Below are positions 20,386-33,000 of a stretch of 64,000 nt of DNA, one piece after another (the first letter of the stretch is position 1; each line of letters starts with the position of its first letter). The DNA comes from Luscinia megarhynchos (lineage: Eukaryota; Chordata; Aves; Passeriformes; Turdidae): positions 18,210,330 through 18,274,329 of the forward strand of contig CM067566.1 in NCBI GenBank assembly GCA_034336665.1. The letters are read 5' to 3'. The translations under genes and the position numbers were made by a program. The notes beneath the pieces are model-generated. The model did not search any database. It saw only the letters and a program-made list of their open reading frames with translations, and was not told where the DNA came from.

Positions 20386-23300
20386 AGAATTATTTGGTAT
20401 GAAAGTGTCTCAAGATTATGTGCTGTCTTGTAGCTAAGTTCCTCAAGCTTAGGTAAATCAGTACACAAGATCACTATCTCTGGGAGCACTGCAGAATCAG
20501 TACCTGCTTGTCTGAAGTGTAACTGGAAGTATCATCATGTGTGTTGGTGTAAAGCTTGTTAGAATATACCGGGGACTATGGCCTTGGTATCTCTGGACTT
20601 AACATGCCTGCCCTGGAGAAAAAAAATCCTTACTGTGATTCAAGAGTTCACCTTTGTTCCTTTTCTGTGCATAATAATAAATGAGTGCTAGAGTAAGTCT
20701 CTATTCTCTCTTGAGGGCACCAACACTGGGATCTGCATGCCAGTGACTGGATTAATCTGCCTGGTCAGGAGGCTCCATTCAGCCTACAGTATTTTTAAGG
20801 AAGTGGAAGGTCATGATGAAGTCTCAGTCTTTACCTGAGCAGGTCATGTTCTACGAACTCTCTCATTCAAAGCAAAGGAGATCTAGAGAGCTCTATTTGC
20901 TTTTCCCACTGCAGATGAAGGAATGGGCTCCTAGTGAAATTATGGATGGAGCAGGCTTTCAAAGAGGTGTCTGAAGAGAGGAGGTGAGGAGCTATTCCTG
21001 GGTGAACTGGTCAGCCATACTCTCTTTTGAAGCCTTGCTGACAGAAGGGCTTTGTCAGAGGGAAGGCAACCATGCAGGGGGCGTGAGTGGTAGTCACATC
21101 TCTCTCCACCCAGCAAAGCAAGAGCCACAGTTGTGTTTGTGCAAACTCACCAGCAAAGGAATGGGGGCTGCCCAGCCCAGTCCAGTCCAGTCCACAACAA
21201 GAGAGTCAACCCTCCAGTACACCTCAAACAGTCCACACCATCTATTGCTCTTCAGCCTAGTCAGTATTTCTAGTTCTCTAAGGGAGGGCTACTCATATTT
21301 GTAAAGTCTCCACACACAAGGTCTTTCCAAACATTCCTCTCTTATTTCCCTTGGGCTGGAAATCATTTTAGATGTGCCAGCTGGGACTCAGCCCCTGGGC
21401 TGATTCCAGGACCTGTGCCTAGTTTTATGTCAAAGTGAGCTGGCTGAGCCTGTGGGACGTTACAGCGTCCCTGATGCAGGTGGTGCTTGGAGAGGTGCTG
21501 CCGGACTTCTGCAAGGAGGTGGGAAAGCAACAGTGTCAGAGCTGAGTGGTGGCAAAGCAGTGTTTCCAGTTCCTTCTGATGTTTGTTTCCTGGTGAGTGA
21601 GTGACATGTTTAAGAATATTTTTAATGCTTGTAGTAGTAGCAAGAAGTGCTACTCCTAGTTGCTTTGCATGTTTCTTTTGTCTTGAATTTTAGTATGTCT
21701 GCTGCTAAAGATATAATTACCCCTGCACTCCAGAAGACCCCACAAAACAGGGACTAGTCAGCTGGATAATTGCCTATTTGTAGGTGTCTAGAAGTAGAGT
21801 GAAACTTCTTATTTAGCATTTTCTGGACTGTTTATTTTCCAGTGAAACAAATTTTCTTTTGATATAAAATATGTGATTCAGTCTCTAGATTGCTCTAGAC
21901 TGCATTCTTCTTCTGCATTATTCTTATTAGTAGACCAAAAAAAAATGAAACAGAACCTCCAAAACAAAGCAGTAACCTAAGTTCACAGCTGAAGAACATA
22001 TATTTTCTTCCCAGGAAAAAGTTAAAAGGCAAGACAATTTGTATTTAGTTCTGTTATGTAACCAATAAAATTCTTTCAGAGAACAGTGCTATGTTTTCTC
22101 CTCTCAAAGGATGTAAATAACATAATTAATGATATAGTTATTCACAACGAAGAACAAGGTTGCTTCATTCACCTTGTTTTACAAAAGGAGAAAAGAGTCC
22201 TCAATCTGTCAAATGCAATGCAAATAAGAATTGAGGATTGTTTCTGAACACTGAAAATGGGGCAGAGATGGGAAGTTGTGGGATAAGGATTGTCTCGCAC
22301 ATTGATGGCGACAGTGAAATAAAGAAAGAATAAAAGGTTTATTTGCAGTCTTCTTTGTAGCTTTCAATTAGAGCCTGGTATATATTCAAGCCTCTTGCCA
22401 TTTGCTTTTTCCAGTTTCAGGATTATTTATCAGCTTGGATTGATAAAATAAACTTTGGGCCCATGATGTAAGTCAGATGTCTAAATCTAGTTTTGTACAG
22501 GGAACAGAGTGGGTTTTCCTAGCCTAATAAGCCAGAACTTGGTCAGTCAAAGGTGTCTGCCATGAGGGAGTAGAGAATTAGTGAAGTTGACTCTTGTCTG
22601 TGGAGGCTGTTTTTGAGAGCAGTACTACTCTGTGGCCATTAAACATGAGCCAGCATCCTTTCAGCGTCTTTCTTCAGATACTCTTTCACAACTGTGGCTT
22701 CTTTTCACTGCTATGGCTTCTTTTCTAGCAGCTTCTGCATGACCAGCTGCTCTCTGGGGGTCGTCCCAGCACAACAGGGTTGAAGCTCAGGGATCTGAAT
22801 GTTGTGCATCCTCTCAGGAGGGAGGAATCCTGAGCTATTGGGAGTTACATTTTTCTGGGAGGATCTTCATGCATGTCTCTTCATGGGTCTTTTCATGGAG
22901 AGTTGTGCATGAATTCACAAGCCCAGGCAGAGTTGGTGCCTGTTTTCTCAGGTGTAAATACCTTTCGTCTACTACTCAGTGTTTTATAGGCTGAAGAATT
23001 GAAGTACTCTTAAATGGTGCTACTTGTCCCATGCAGATGAGGAATTATTGAGGAAGTCAGGTGAGCTTAGATACAGGACTCCCAAAACATCTGCTCTTTA
23101 AGAAACCAACTTGCACTGCAAGCAGTTCTGGGCAGTGCCTGTAGTCCTCATCTCTGTGCACTGTCCCAGGTGACACCTTAGCTGTCAGCTGTTTGCTTTC
23201 CCTGATGTCTAGTGTAAGTGGTTGTGTGCTTGTGAGGAACCAGCAGGCTTGTGATGCTCAGAGAACTTGGAGAGGTAGTCCTTAGGACCTGTCTTCAGTG

Positions 23301-26300
23301 GGTTTTCCTTGCAGATACTTCTGGACACTGACAGTATTTCTTTTACATCAGTCCCTAGATAACTGAGGTGTTAGATGTTACATGCTTCAGATGAAAAATC
23401 TCTTGGCCCTTTTTGTGACCTCTAGGGATGTCATCTAGAAATGCTGGATCACAGCTTGCACTGTAATTGTGAGGCTATGCAAGCATTTGCACCAAGGCAC
23501 TGTTGTCCATATTTTTTTGCATTTTAGAGTTTGGACATGAGTGGTTTCTGAAACATTCGACCATCTCCTTAAGGCAAAACTCAACCTGAAATATACTTCT
23601 AGGTGGAGGCCAAGCAAACCTTTTGTGATGATTCTCAGAGTAGTGCTTGTACTTTGTGAAATTTCATGTACAACCCATCACTTGGTTTACCAGCAGGCCT
23701 AGATCTACTGCCAATGATTTCTTTTCCTGTCTGTTATAGAAATGATATATTTAAATCTAGTTATAGTAGCTTTTCAGATTTTTTTTCCTCTGAGTTGAAT
23801 GAGCCTCAGTGGGGATGGGATGCTGTTCCTCTCCTCCTTTACAGCTTATTCCCTGATGTGGCCAGTTTATTCTTACAGAGTTTCCTGGGTAACTTGGGTT
23901 ACAGCTCCTCAAAACAGAGGGTTGCACCTGTACTTCCTGAAGACAGTGTTGAGCTCTGCTTGCTGAAGAAGGTGGTTCATCATTCTCTGTTGTGGTGTGA
24001 CAATAACTCCTTTCTGAACTTTCATGGCTGGGCCTAGATAGACATGCTGATAGTCCTGTTTCTGCTTAGAGTCTGTAAGACTCAGAAGTCCTTTGAGCAG
24101 GAGGCTTGTGTGCCTTGCAGGAAATAAAGCTGCATACTGAGTATCTGCCTAAGCAGACTGTCAGGGGCTGGCTGGGGTCACACGGAGAGAGGATGGCTGT
24201 GTGTAAGGTCTCATGGTGGGTCAGCTTGCAGATATTGGGTTACCTAGTGGGAAGCTTGCTACCAGGGTATTTGATAGCCTTTCCCTTAGCTGCAGCTCTT
24301 CTCTAGGCTCATCTGATTGAACTTGCAACCAGCATGGGAGGTCAGGGGGCAGACGGATGCTACAGTATTAGCACAGCCCTTGAAGAGCATGATGAGAGTG
24401 AGGCATGTGCTAAAAGAGAGAAATCCAGCAAGTCTTCCTCCTAGGGTAGTGTAAATGGTCTCATCAAGTCAACCCAAACTTTGTTTTCCCTTTAGACATC
24501 TGCCTGCTCCTCAAAGGAATTCACCCTCTTCAGGCAGATGGACTCACTGCATGTAGAGAAGAGAAATATAAGGTCAACAGGCCTTTAGGGAAATCTTACT
24601 TGCTATGTAGCTATTTATTAAACAAACATTTTAAAAATCTGTAAGATGGCATGGTAACCTTGTGATGACCTTACTGAGCTGCATTACATATGGCTGCTTT
24701 GTGACAGCAGTTCTGCAGGCTGCTATCTTATAGCATTAATTTACCTTGGCCCAATTCAGAAGCAAAAGAAGGCATATTTATTTAATTTTTCAAGGTTAAC
24801 AAACTAGTGTTACTGAATAAACTGCCCTAGTATTCCCTTTGAAAATAATACATTTTTATCTTTGTTTGTTATTTCATGCTAAATAATTGGCCTCAGGCTC
24901 CAGTTTGGTAGAGCATTTATGTGCTTAGTGCCCTCAGTTGCACTTATGTATGTATTTAAATTTAGAATTGATAACCTGAGTATTGACTGAATTGTGGCCT
25001 CAGTGGTAATGCTTTTAATTGCAGTATAAATCCAATCTTCCCAATGGCCAGTAGATGGGGCAAGTCGGCCTCCTTAGAGTTATGGTCAAATTTTTGGTGT
25101 TTTGAATGCAGGGTTAAAATGTAGCTGGCTCTTAGTTCAATAGTCTAGTTTGAAGGCTCTTTACCTTTGTACTGTAAGGGTAAATTACAAACTTTGACGT
25201 AACTGCACTATTTTCTTTACAAACATGTGTCGTAAACAATCATTGAAATTCTGAGATTTAAAATTATGTTCCTTTCTTTACACAGGGATGAAAACAAATC
25301 TTTTGAAGGTTTTGTTGTGCAAAGATATGGAGATGTGTGTGCCCTCCCCAAAACTAGCCAATGGTTAGGTGTTTACAACACTCGTGGATGCAAAGGATCC
25401 AAGTTTTAGTCCCTGGTAGTCTTCCACGTGCCTGTAGAGTGTACTAATGACAAGATCACCTTACTTGCCTTTGGGTAATCAATTTTCTCCTACAAAAGCT
25501 GTTGTCACTTTTACACATTTATTGGTGCACCAGACTTGTACAGACTACGTGAGTGGCCATGGTTACCAGACACATTTGCTTTCTGCCCACTTCTTGCTTC
25601 CTGTTAATACTTCATGTTATATATTTATCTAAAGAGAGGGTAATCCTCAAGTCAGTCCTGAATACTGCCTGTTAGATGGAGTAAGAGCTTTTTCTTGAAC
25701 ATATAGATACACATAAGAATAGAGCCCTCAGTTTCCCTTTAACCACAATCACACTTCTGTTTGTTGTTCATCATGTCAGTTCCTTAAGTGATGCTCTGCC
25801 TTTTCCCCACTTCTTGGAGCTCAGCTTGATAGTGTGAGTCCTGGAGCAGGCTGTGTTCTTAGAGGCAGTGTGGTGCAGGTGCAAGAACTGTTTTCTGCAT
25901 TACACTGAGGCAAACAACTCAGCAGGTGCAGAGTCCAGGGATGATGGGGAGCTTCTTGTCACAGAGCAGATATGGTTTGCCAAGTTGAATGTATCTCGCC
26001 CTTGTGGAAGCAGCTCCTACTGTTCAGCCTTGAATAAAAGGTAGTGATATTTCTATTCTGTTTTGTTTAGTGTGGGGCAGGCTGCCTGAGATAGTTTGGT
26101 AGGGCTTGAAGAAAGAAACCTGTATCTGTACTAAACTGGCCAGGCAAATACAGCATGTTAAAATAAAGGAAAAAAGTTTGGCTAAAGATTAAAAACACAA
26201 ACAAACAATCATCAACCCCCAGCTCTTTCTCCTTAAACGTTCAAAAGTTGAAATGGAACAATAGATGTGAGTCTACCTTCTCAGATATATAGGGAGACCC

Positions 26301-29300
26301 TCAGCTGCTGGGCTTTAGTTTAGCACCGGGTTATGTATCTGTCATTATCTGTTTCTGATATCCCAAAACTTCTCTGAGCAGGACCGAGCACAGAGGAATT
26401 TCTGACTGGATTGGCATGACTTTCTACTCTTTCTTGAAGCTGTTACACGGTTAAACCTACGATGGGCAATAGTGAGCACAGAGGGCTGCAAGGCTGAAGC
26501 TGGTGTAAGCTGAGAGCAGCTCTTTTGCAGACAATGGCAGTAATCACACTGTACAGATGTCTAAACCAGTAAGAGTCTGGCTCACCTTCTCCCAAAGTAC
26601 TTTATACAGAATGTAGGCACTACCTTAACCTAGTCCATTATTTTGAGGAGCAATGTTGTCTATTTCAAAGGTTGCTCCAGCTTCTCTCTCTTTTGTAGCT
26701 TCATGGTGCTCTCAGACCTCATCTCTAGCACTGCCTGCTATGTGGTGAGCAGCATGACTCAGACAGGACTTCTTGCAGCCAAATTGCTACAGCCTGCAGC
26801 AATCCTGCTTTCTATACTTTCCATTCAGTCCTCTGTCAGTCCTACAGTAAAAATTCCTTTGGCTCCCGACCATATCTACCTTTGCCTTTGAATATTTTTA
26901 TTGGCTTACTGTGTTTTGAATGACATATAAATTCCTCAGTGCTTTTCCAGCCAGTGTTTGCATTTTGTTCATTGTGTATGTCTTGACTATCCAGCACCCT
27001 TTGACTTCCTTGCCGTCTTCCTCTATTTATAATTTTCTTCATATCCTTCCCTGTTCTCAAAGAGATGTTCTCCTCATAAAATGAGCAATGTTATGAACTT
27101 TCAAAGCCTCTGCATTGACTCTACTTCAGACTTTCCCTGAAGAGCTGGTCATTTCTCTCTAAATTTTCTGGTTTGTGATACAGAAAGAACTGCTTTAAGA
27201 TAAACATATTGCTCCTGGGAGCAGGTATAAAACATGGCTCAGACTACACAGGCTCTTCAGGAACATGGGTTTTGACACAAATAGTTCATGATGCAGCTGG
27301 AAACACCTACAGCCTGCAGTGTTTTAGAGTAAACCAACTGTTCAGTGACATGCTGGCCTCTGAGGAAAGCTATGCATGCTGTTAGCCAGAGGTATCTCAG
27401 GAGGACTGAGAGTCTGTCTGCTATTTGGCGCCTTGCAAGCAGCATCTGTTCCACAAGAAGGTGAAACATGCAGAGCTCAACCAAAGGCAGTGATCCAGCC
27501 AAATATGTTTACTGCTTGGGGAATGCTTTTGTGCTGATGCAGCATCTTTCACCCAGAATCTCTGAACATTTTGAAAACATTAAGTAAGATAGGCTAATAC
27601 CTGTGTTTGCAGATGTATTTGAGCCAGGTTTTGGTTGCTGCCGTCCACATAGCTTACACTGAGTTTGGTATTGATGTGGCTGCTTGGCCAACCATTTCCT
27701 TAACTGCATAGGTGGTTTCTGCAGCTGGTGCCAAGCTCATGCTGGTGCAATTACATTGACAGGCCACTGCATGGCTAGCTCAGGTAGGTACACAAGAGCT
27801 GTGGTCACTTCAGTATAAAAATACATTTGTCTTATTTTTAGGAGGCAAGAAGATCTGTGACCTAGACTGAAGACAATCCCAAACATACATTTCTCTTTTC
27901 TAGTGCTGCTTTTGAGGGAAGAGAAATGGGAAAAGTGAAATATTGTGTAGTTTGTCACTTGTGAGAATAGGTTCAGGCTAGGTTGTGCCATGTCCAACTG
28001 CTGAGTGAATGTTCAGACAATGTCTAATACAGGAAAATGTCCAGTGACTCAGAAGGAAGAGAAGTAGTCTCTTCATGTGTGTGCATATTTTCCTCATGGA
28101 CCAACAGATACAACTTTGGATGCTTCTTTTGAGATGCAGAGGTCACTGGTTAATCTGCATTGACATGCAGGAAAGGGCTGTATCTTTAGCCAACAGGAGG
28201 GTGTTAATACAAGGATTTCATGTTGTTTTTCTAGAAAAGAACATGCTGCCAAGTAAATATCACCTGCTCCTGAGTATGTGCCAGGGGTTTGGTGATGAGT
28301 TAAGAGCCAGAAGAGCTGCACTGCCCTGAACTATTTCCAGCAGAGCCCTGGAGGCTGATAGCTCCAGAATGATTGGAGGATGGCTCTTCCTTGCCAAACT
28401 ATCCCCGGACAACTGGGGTGAGTGGCTCCTCTCTGATGGTCTAGTGGCCCTCTACTCGTTTTTCCTCAACTTACAAAAAGAGGCAATCTCTGAAAATTCT
28501 TGGAGTAGACAACCAGTTCCTTCCATCTTCCACACATTTTACTGAGAAACTTGCTTGTTCCCTTCTCGTTTGCTTGGCTCACTCCTGGTGGTTTTCTGCA
28601 GACATTTCCCTCAGATGACCTTCCTAGAACCACAGTGAAACTGAAGGCACTACCCATGTTCTACTCTGAGTCCCTTAACTACAAAATGTTTTCAGTCTGT
28701 GGAGAGGGTTTTTTCCTCTCCCTTTCATTCTCTCTGCTCCTTGGCTTCCCACAGTGACAGCCGTATCTGTTTGATTTGAGAGAAGCTTTGCGTGTGCTAT
28801 GAGTGGCTCCTTCTGCTAACAATTTGTCCTCTGGAGCCTGTTGCTGCACAGTATAAATAAATTTCACTGTTTAGGACTTTCCCATTTTGTTCCCCTGCTG
28901 CTGGCAGTGACCTACTCTGTTTTGTTTTTCAAATTTATCTTTCTTTGCCCTTCTTATATAAGACAAAGTCACAAGTAGATTAACAAGGATGCATTATTGG
29001 TGCATACTTTTTTTGTTGTTTCATACTGCACAAAAAGTTCTGCATAAAATGGGAAGTAAAATGCAGATTACATTCTGTAATAGTATTAAATTTGGTCTTA
29101 GAATGAGGAATAAGACTTTATCCCACTTCAAAAAGGCTAATGGTGTGTGCTGAACAGATACGATCTCCATATAAAAAGGATTTTTCAGTTATCCTGCCAC
29201 AAAAACTCAGTGTTTTTATAAACAATCTTCATTTGGCCCATTCCATGCATGTATGCTGCTAGAATGACCAGGATGTTTAGAACATCAGACCTTGCTTTGC

Positions 29301-30020
29301 AGTGGTGAATGTAGGTACTGGAAGATCTCCAGTTGTAGTACTATGCATGCCCCTGCAACCTCCAGCTCAGACTATGGTAAATATTTAGAGTGGCTGAGCC
29401 CAGTTTGGGCTCTGTGCTGTTTTAACTAGATTGTTCCTGCCTGGTTTAAAGCTGGCTTAGGCATTTATCCACCACACCAGAAACAGTGTGGAGTACATGT
29501 ACCCCTAATTGGGTATGATGAAGGCCACAGTCATGTTTTCCATGGTTTCAAGCCTGAAGCTTAGTGTGCTTGAGGTTGTTTTTACTGCATGAATGTGACT
29601 GCATGTGGATTTTAATATAGAGAAAAACAGACTGTGACCACCTAATGAAGTCAGTAAAGTGGTTATATTTGCCTACTTTCTCAGAAATTATCATAATTCC
29701 TGTATTTCTTGGGATGAATAAAGAAATCTATCAATCTAGACAATATTATTTTTGTTATTTTTGTATCTTATTATAGCATAAATAGGTTTTGAATAATATG
29801 TATCAAGAGGTTTTTGTTTTCTCTTCCACTGACTGCTTCGAAGCGAAGAAGGACACCACCATGCACAGGGTAAAAAAGGCAAAGAGAAACTAACCCATTA
29901 CCATTTGCATTTTACAAACCAGATCTTAAAAAAATATTTGAAGGAGGGGAAATTTGTCACCTTAACATTGCAAATTATGTGAAACCAGTATATCCTCCCA
30001 CTACAGCATATGTTTGTGGT
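20386..30020. other. Intergenic, no gene recognised
   Basis: About 9.6 kb without a coding exon that I can support. Open frames reach only about 120 codons and look random. Minor structure includes a tandem CCAGT run at 21178-21192, a 22-bp duplicated GGCTTCTTTTC unit near 22690-22735, a CTCF-like motif at 25048-25061 and a 10-bp palindrome GCTTCGAAGC near 29837. Some of this may be diverged repeats that I could not identify. Confidence 0.5.
25048..25061 (+). promoter_or_regulatory. CTCF-like motif (weak)
   Basis: CCAGTAGATGGGGC agrees with the CTCF core except at the position where C or A is normal. It is a single motif without supporting data. Confidence 0.2.
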
Positions 30021-30043
30021 GGGTGGGCGGGGGAGATGCAGGG
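30021..30043 (+). other. Potential G-quadruplex motif
   Basis: Four G-runs (30021-30023, 30025-30027, 30029-30033, 30041-30043) are separated by loops of 1, 1 and 7 nt, which fits the canonical rule. A second G-rich stretch of three long runs follows at about 30143-30171. Both stand out from AT-rich surroundings. Confidence 0.6.
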
Positions 30044-33000
30044 AAGAGGTGATGGTATAAAAATACCTTGTAAAAACAAATGTTTGGCTAGGGGAGAGAG
30101 TTTGTCACTTCAGCTAGACTAGAGGGGGAAACCAGACAGACAGGGGGTGGATGGGGGCTGTGGGGGGAGGAACTTAAGTCACTTCAGCAAGGTAAATAAC
30201 TTGACAGTGTGTCAGAAAAAGCAGTCGACTAATTAGCTGCAAAAGATCAGATATTAAACAAGAAGGTAGCCTAGAAAATTAAGGAGTAAAAGCTATTTAA
30301 ATTAAAAATTAAGACCTTTGGGGAGTTAAGCATGTGGCAGATACCAAGCAGAAGGGTAACAGGTAGAAACCCCAAGATAAAGCATACAGTCTTGCTAGCA
30401 GCCACTCTTCCTGCACTTTCATGAACTGAGAAGTAGGATTTTTCTCATTTCTCCTTCTAGTAGGCATGCTAAGACAAACACAGACCAGGGGCTCTATATG
30501 GTAACATATATGTAGCTTTATAATGTACTGCTAAGGTGGCTCTCTCTCTCCACATGCCATGTGGGAACAGTTTGTACACTCCACAGCATCCAGTACCATG
30601 CAAATGTGAGCAGACACCAACATGACCACCCACAGTGGCAGCCAGGGTGGAAAATGACAGTTGCCTTGTCATGCTCATGGGCAGTTTGTGTGCTGTGGTG
30701 GGAGGCTGTCATCCCCACATCATGGGACCTGGGGGTGCAGAAGCTGGTGGGAGGGAGGGCCAGGAGGGTCAGCACTCAGTGCCCCTGTGCAGTTCCAGCT
30801 GGAAGTAGAAGCTGTCTGAGTCTCCTTCCTATCTGTGATAATTATAGTTTTAATTTGATTTTAATTGACTTGCCTCAGTGGACAAGCAGGTGCCCAGCCC
30901 AGGGAAGAGTGGGTGAGTGTGTGAGAAAAACAGACATGAGGAGAGAGCAGGCTGCTGAGGTGCCCTGTACATCCACTCATCTGTTACCGACACGAATCCT
31001 GTTTTATGGACAGCTTTAGATGCCACTTTCCTTTCTACTTATTCCCTGTTGCTTTAATCTAGTGAAATTTGAAAGTGATTTGAATGGACATCTCCATGAA
31101 GAGAAGGTGTTTTACTAAATCAGACAAAACCTGCTCACCTTCCTCTCTTTTTTCACTTGGATGTCTTTCTTCTGCCTTGCTGGATGACTTTTGGGGATAG
31201 GTCAACCTCCTGCCCCATGGTGTGGGACCTGCAGGGTATTTTAGCTCGGTAACCAAGGCTCTGTTGGTATGGGGACTCATGCCAACCAACTCTGTGCTGA
31301 CAGACTGGCTGGGGGTGCTTCCAAGTGACAGGTATGGGGTGGTTATAAGTGCAGGCCAGGTTTCAGGGGTGGCATATGCTGTGGAAGCTCTTTGGCTCTC
31401 AGTTTGCAGTCAAGGACAGAAGAAGATTGAGCTCTCTTCTCCTCCTCTGACCTAAAACATATTGCTGAGTTCTGTTCCGCAGGGTCAAACTTTCCACTTG
31501 TAGGTGTTCACACAAATTTGGCTATATCTGGCTATCTTTATATGTTGTTATACAGTCATTTCATACTTACATTCCTCTGAAAAACAATATATTTTTCCCC
31601 TTCAACAAATTTCAAAGAAAATAAGCCAACAAAACATTGATAGAGAAATTTTGCATACTTCAGTCAGGAAACTGAAACCTAGAATACTTTCTGAGCCCCC
31701 ATCTGTGCAGCTGTGTTGTTGCTTTGTCCTTCAGGGCTGACTTAGGGTAGCTGTGGGGATTATAGTCTGAGTTCCCTGACTTGCATGCATGTAATATTAA
31801 TGAAATATTTTGGTGGAAATCTAGCTTTTACATTTCAGATTTGTTTCGTTGCGCCAGTTGGTGGACTGAAACTGCCATCACAGCAGCTGCCTGAATATCA
31901 TGTAACACAACATGCCTTGATGCCTTGTCATATTTCAGTGTTTGCTCACAGCATGAACAATCCCAAGCATTGTGTTGGTTTTTTATGAAGGTCCAGAGTT
32001 AGTTAAATAGAGAGGATCTTTTTTCCTTCTCTTTCTCACAACCCCTCAGTTCTCATGCCTTTCCACTACCCCTTTCACTGATTCAGTGATCCACCCTTTA
32101 CTGTTCTAGTGCTGGGGGAACTCTTGCACTCTGATAAGCAATGCAGTACAGAAAGCCTGTGCAGATGCTTCTGCATGTGGCTTCCTGAATACACTGAGGT
32201 CTTCCTGTATATGGTGAGCAGGTAACACTATAATAACTGAAGAGTTGATAGTATAACAGTCAAAGCTATGAGGTTTACAATTAGTCAAGATTTTTTTTTG
32301 CTGGGGATCTTAACACTAAAACTTTTCTTGGAAATTAAAAGATTAAGATCCTTTTCTTGGATCTTAAAACTTTTCATGGTACTTGTGATGCAGCTCTTTG
32401 GGGAGTTTCTTATGTGTAGAATAAAATTTCTGATAAAAAAGGAGAGAAAGAGAAGTACATTGGAGGGTGTTCAATAACCTAATCATTAGGTGATCACTGA
32501 GATGTACAAGACTAAGTTGTAAGTTCTCTGGATGAATAAAAAGAAACAGAAATATCAATTAATCTTTCCAGTACTGTAGATAAGTGTTGTGTTTTGCAGA
32601 TAAGTGTCTTAACTCTTGGGCTTTTGAGGACGATGCATGAGTCTCTCGGAGTCTTTATCCAGTTCTAAAATTCCTCTTTCTTTTTTGCTGGTACTAAAAA
32701 TTTATGGTTTTGCAAAAGTAAAACCTTGTTATCCAGCCAGATAGAATAATAAAAGTTGTAGGTGTTTTGTGAACATGAAGCAAAGAGGAAGAAAATGTGT
32801 TAATTTATTGGCTCTCTGTGAGAGGAAAGTCTGGGCTTCATTTAAAAGTCAAATGTAAATATCTATTTTCTAACTTTGGCTTGTGACAGATCAAGATTTG
32901 ACATATTTTCATTTTTCCTAGCAAGCTGCTAAAGATTCAGACCAACTTGATGGAAATCTACCTTTGACAGATGACAGCAGGATTTCATGAGTGATTTCTA

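Noticed and set aside
32303..32380. Repeated GGATCTTAA...ACTTTTC words and a 7-bp hairpin
   Set aside because: A small local duplication in T-rich sequence, too short to assign to an element.
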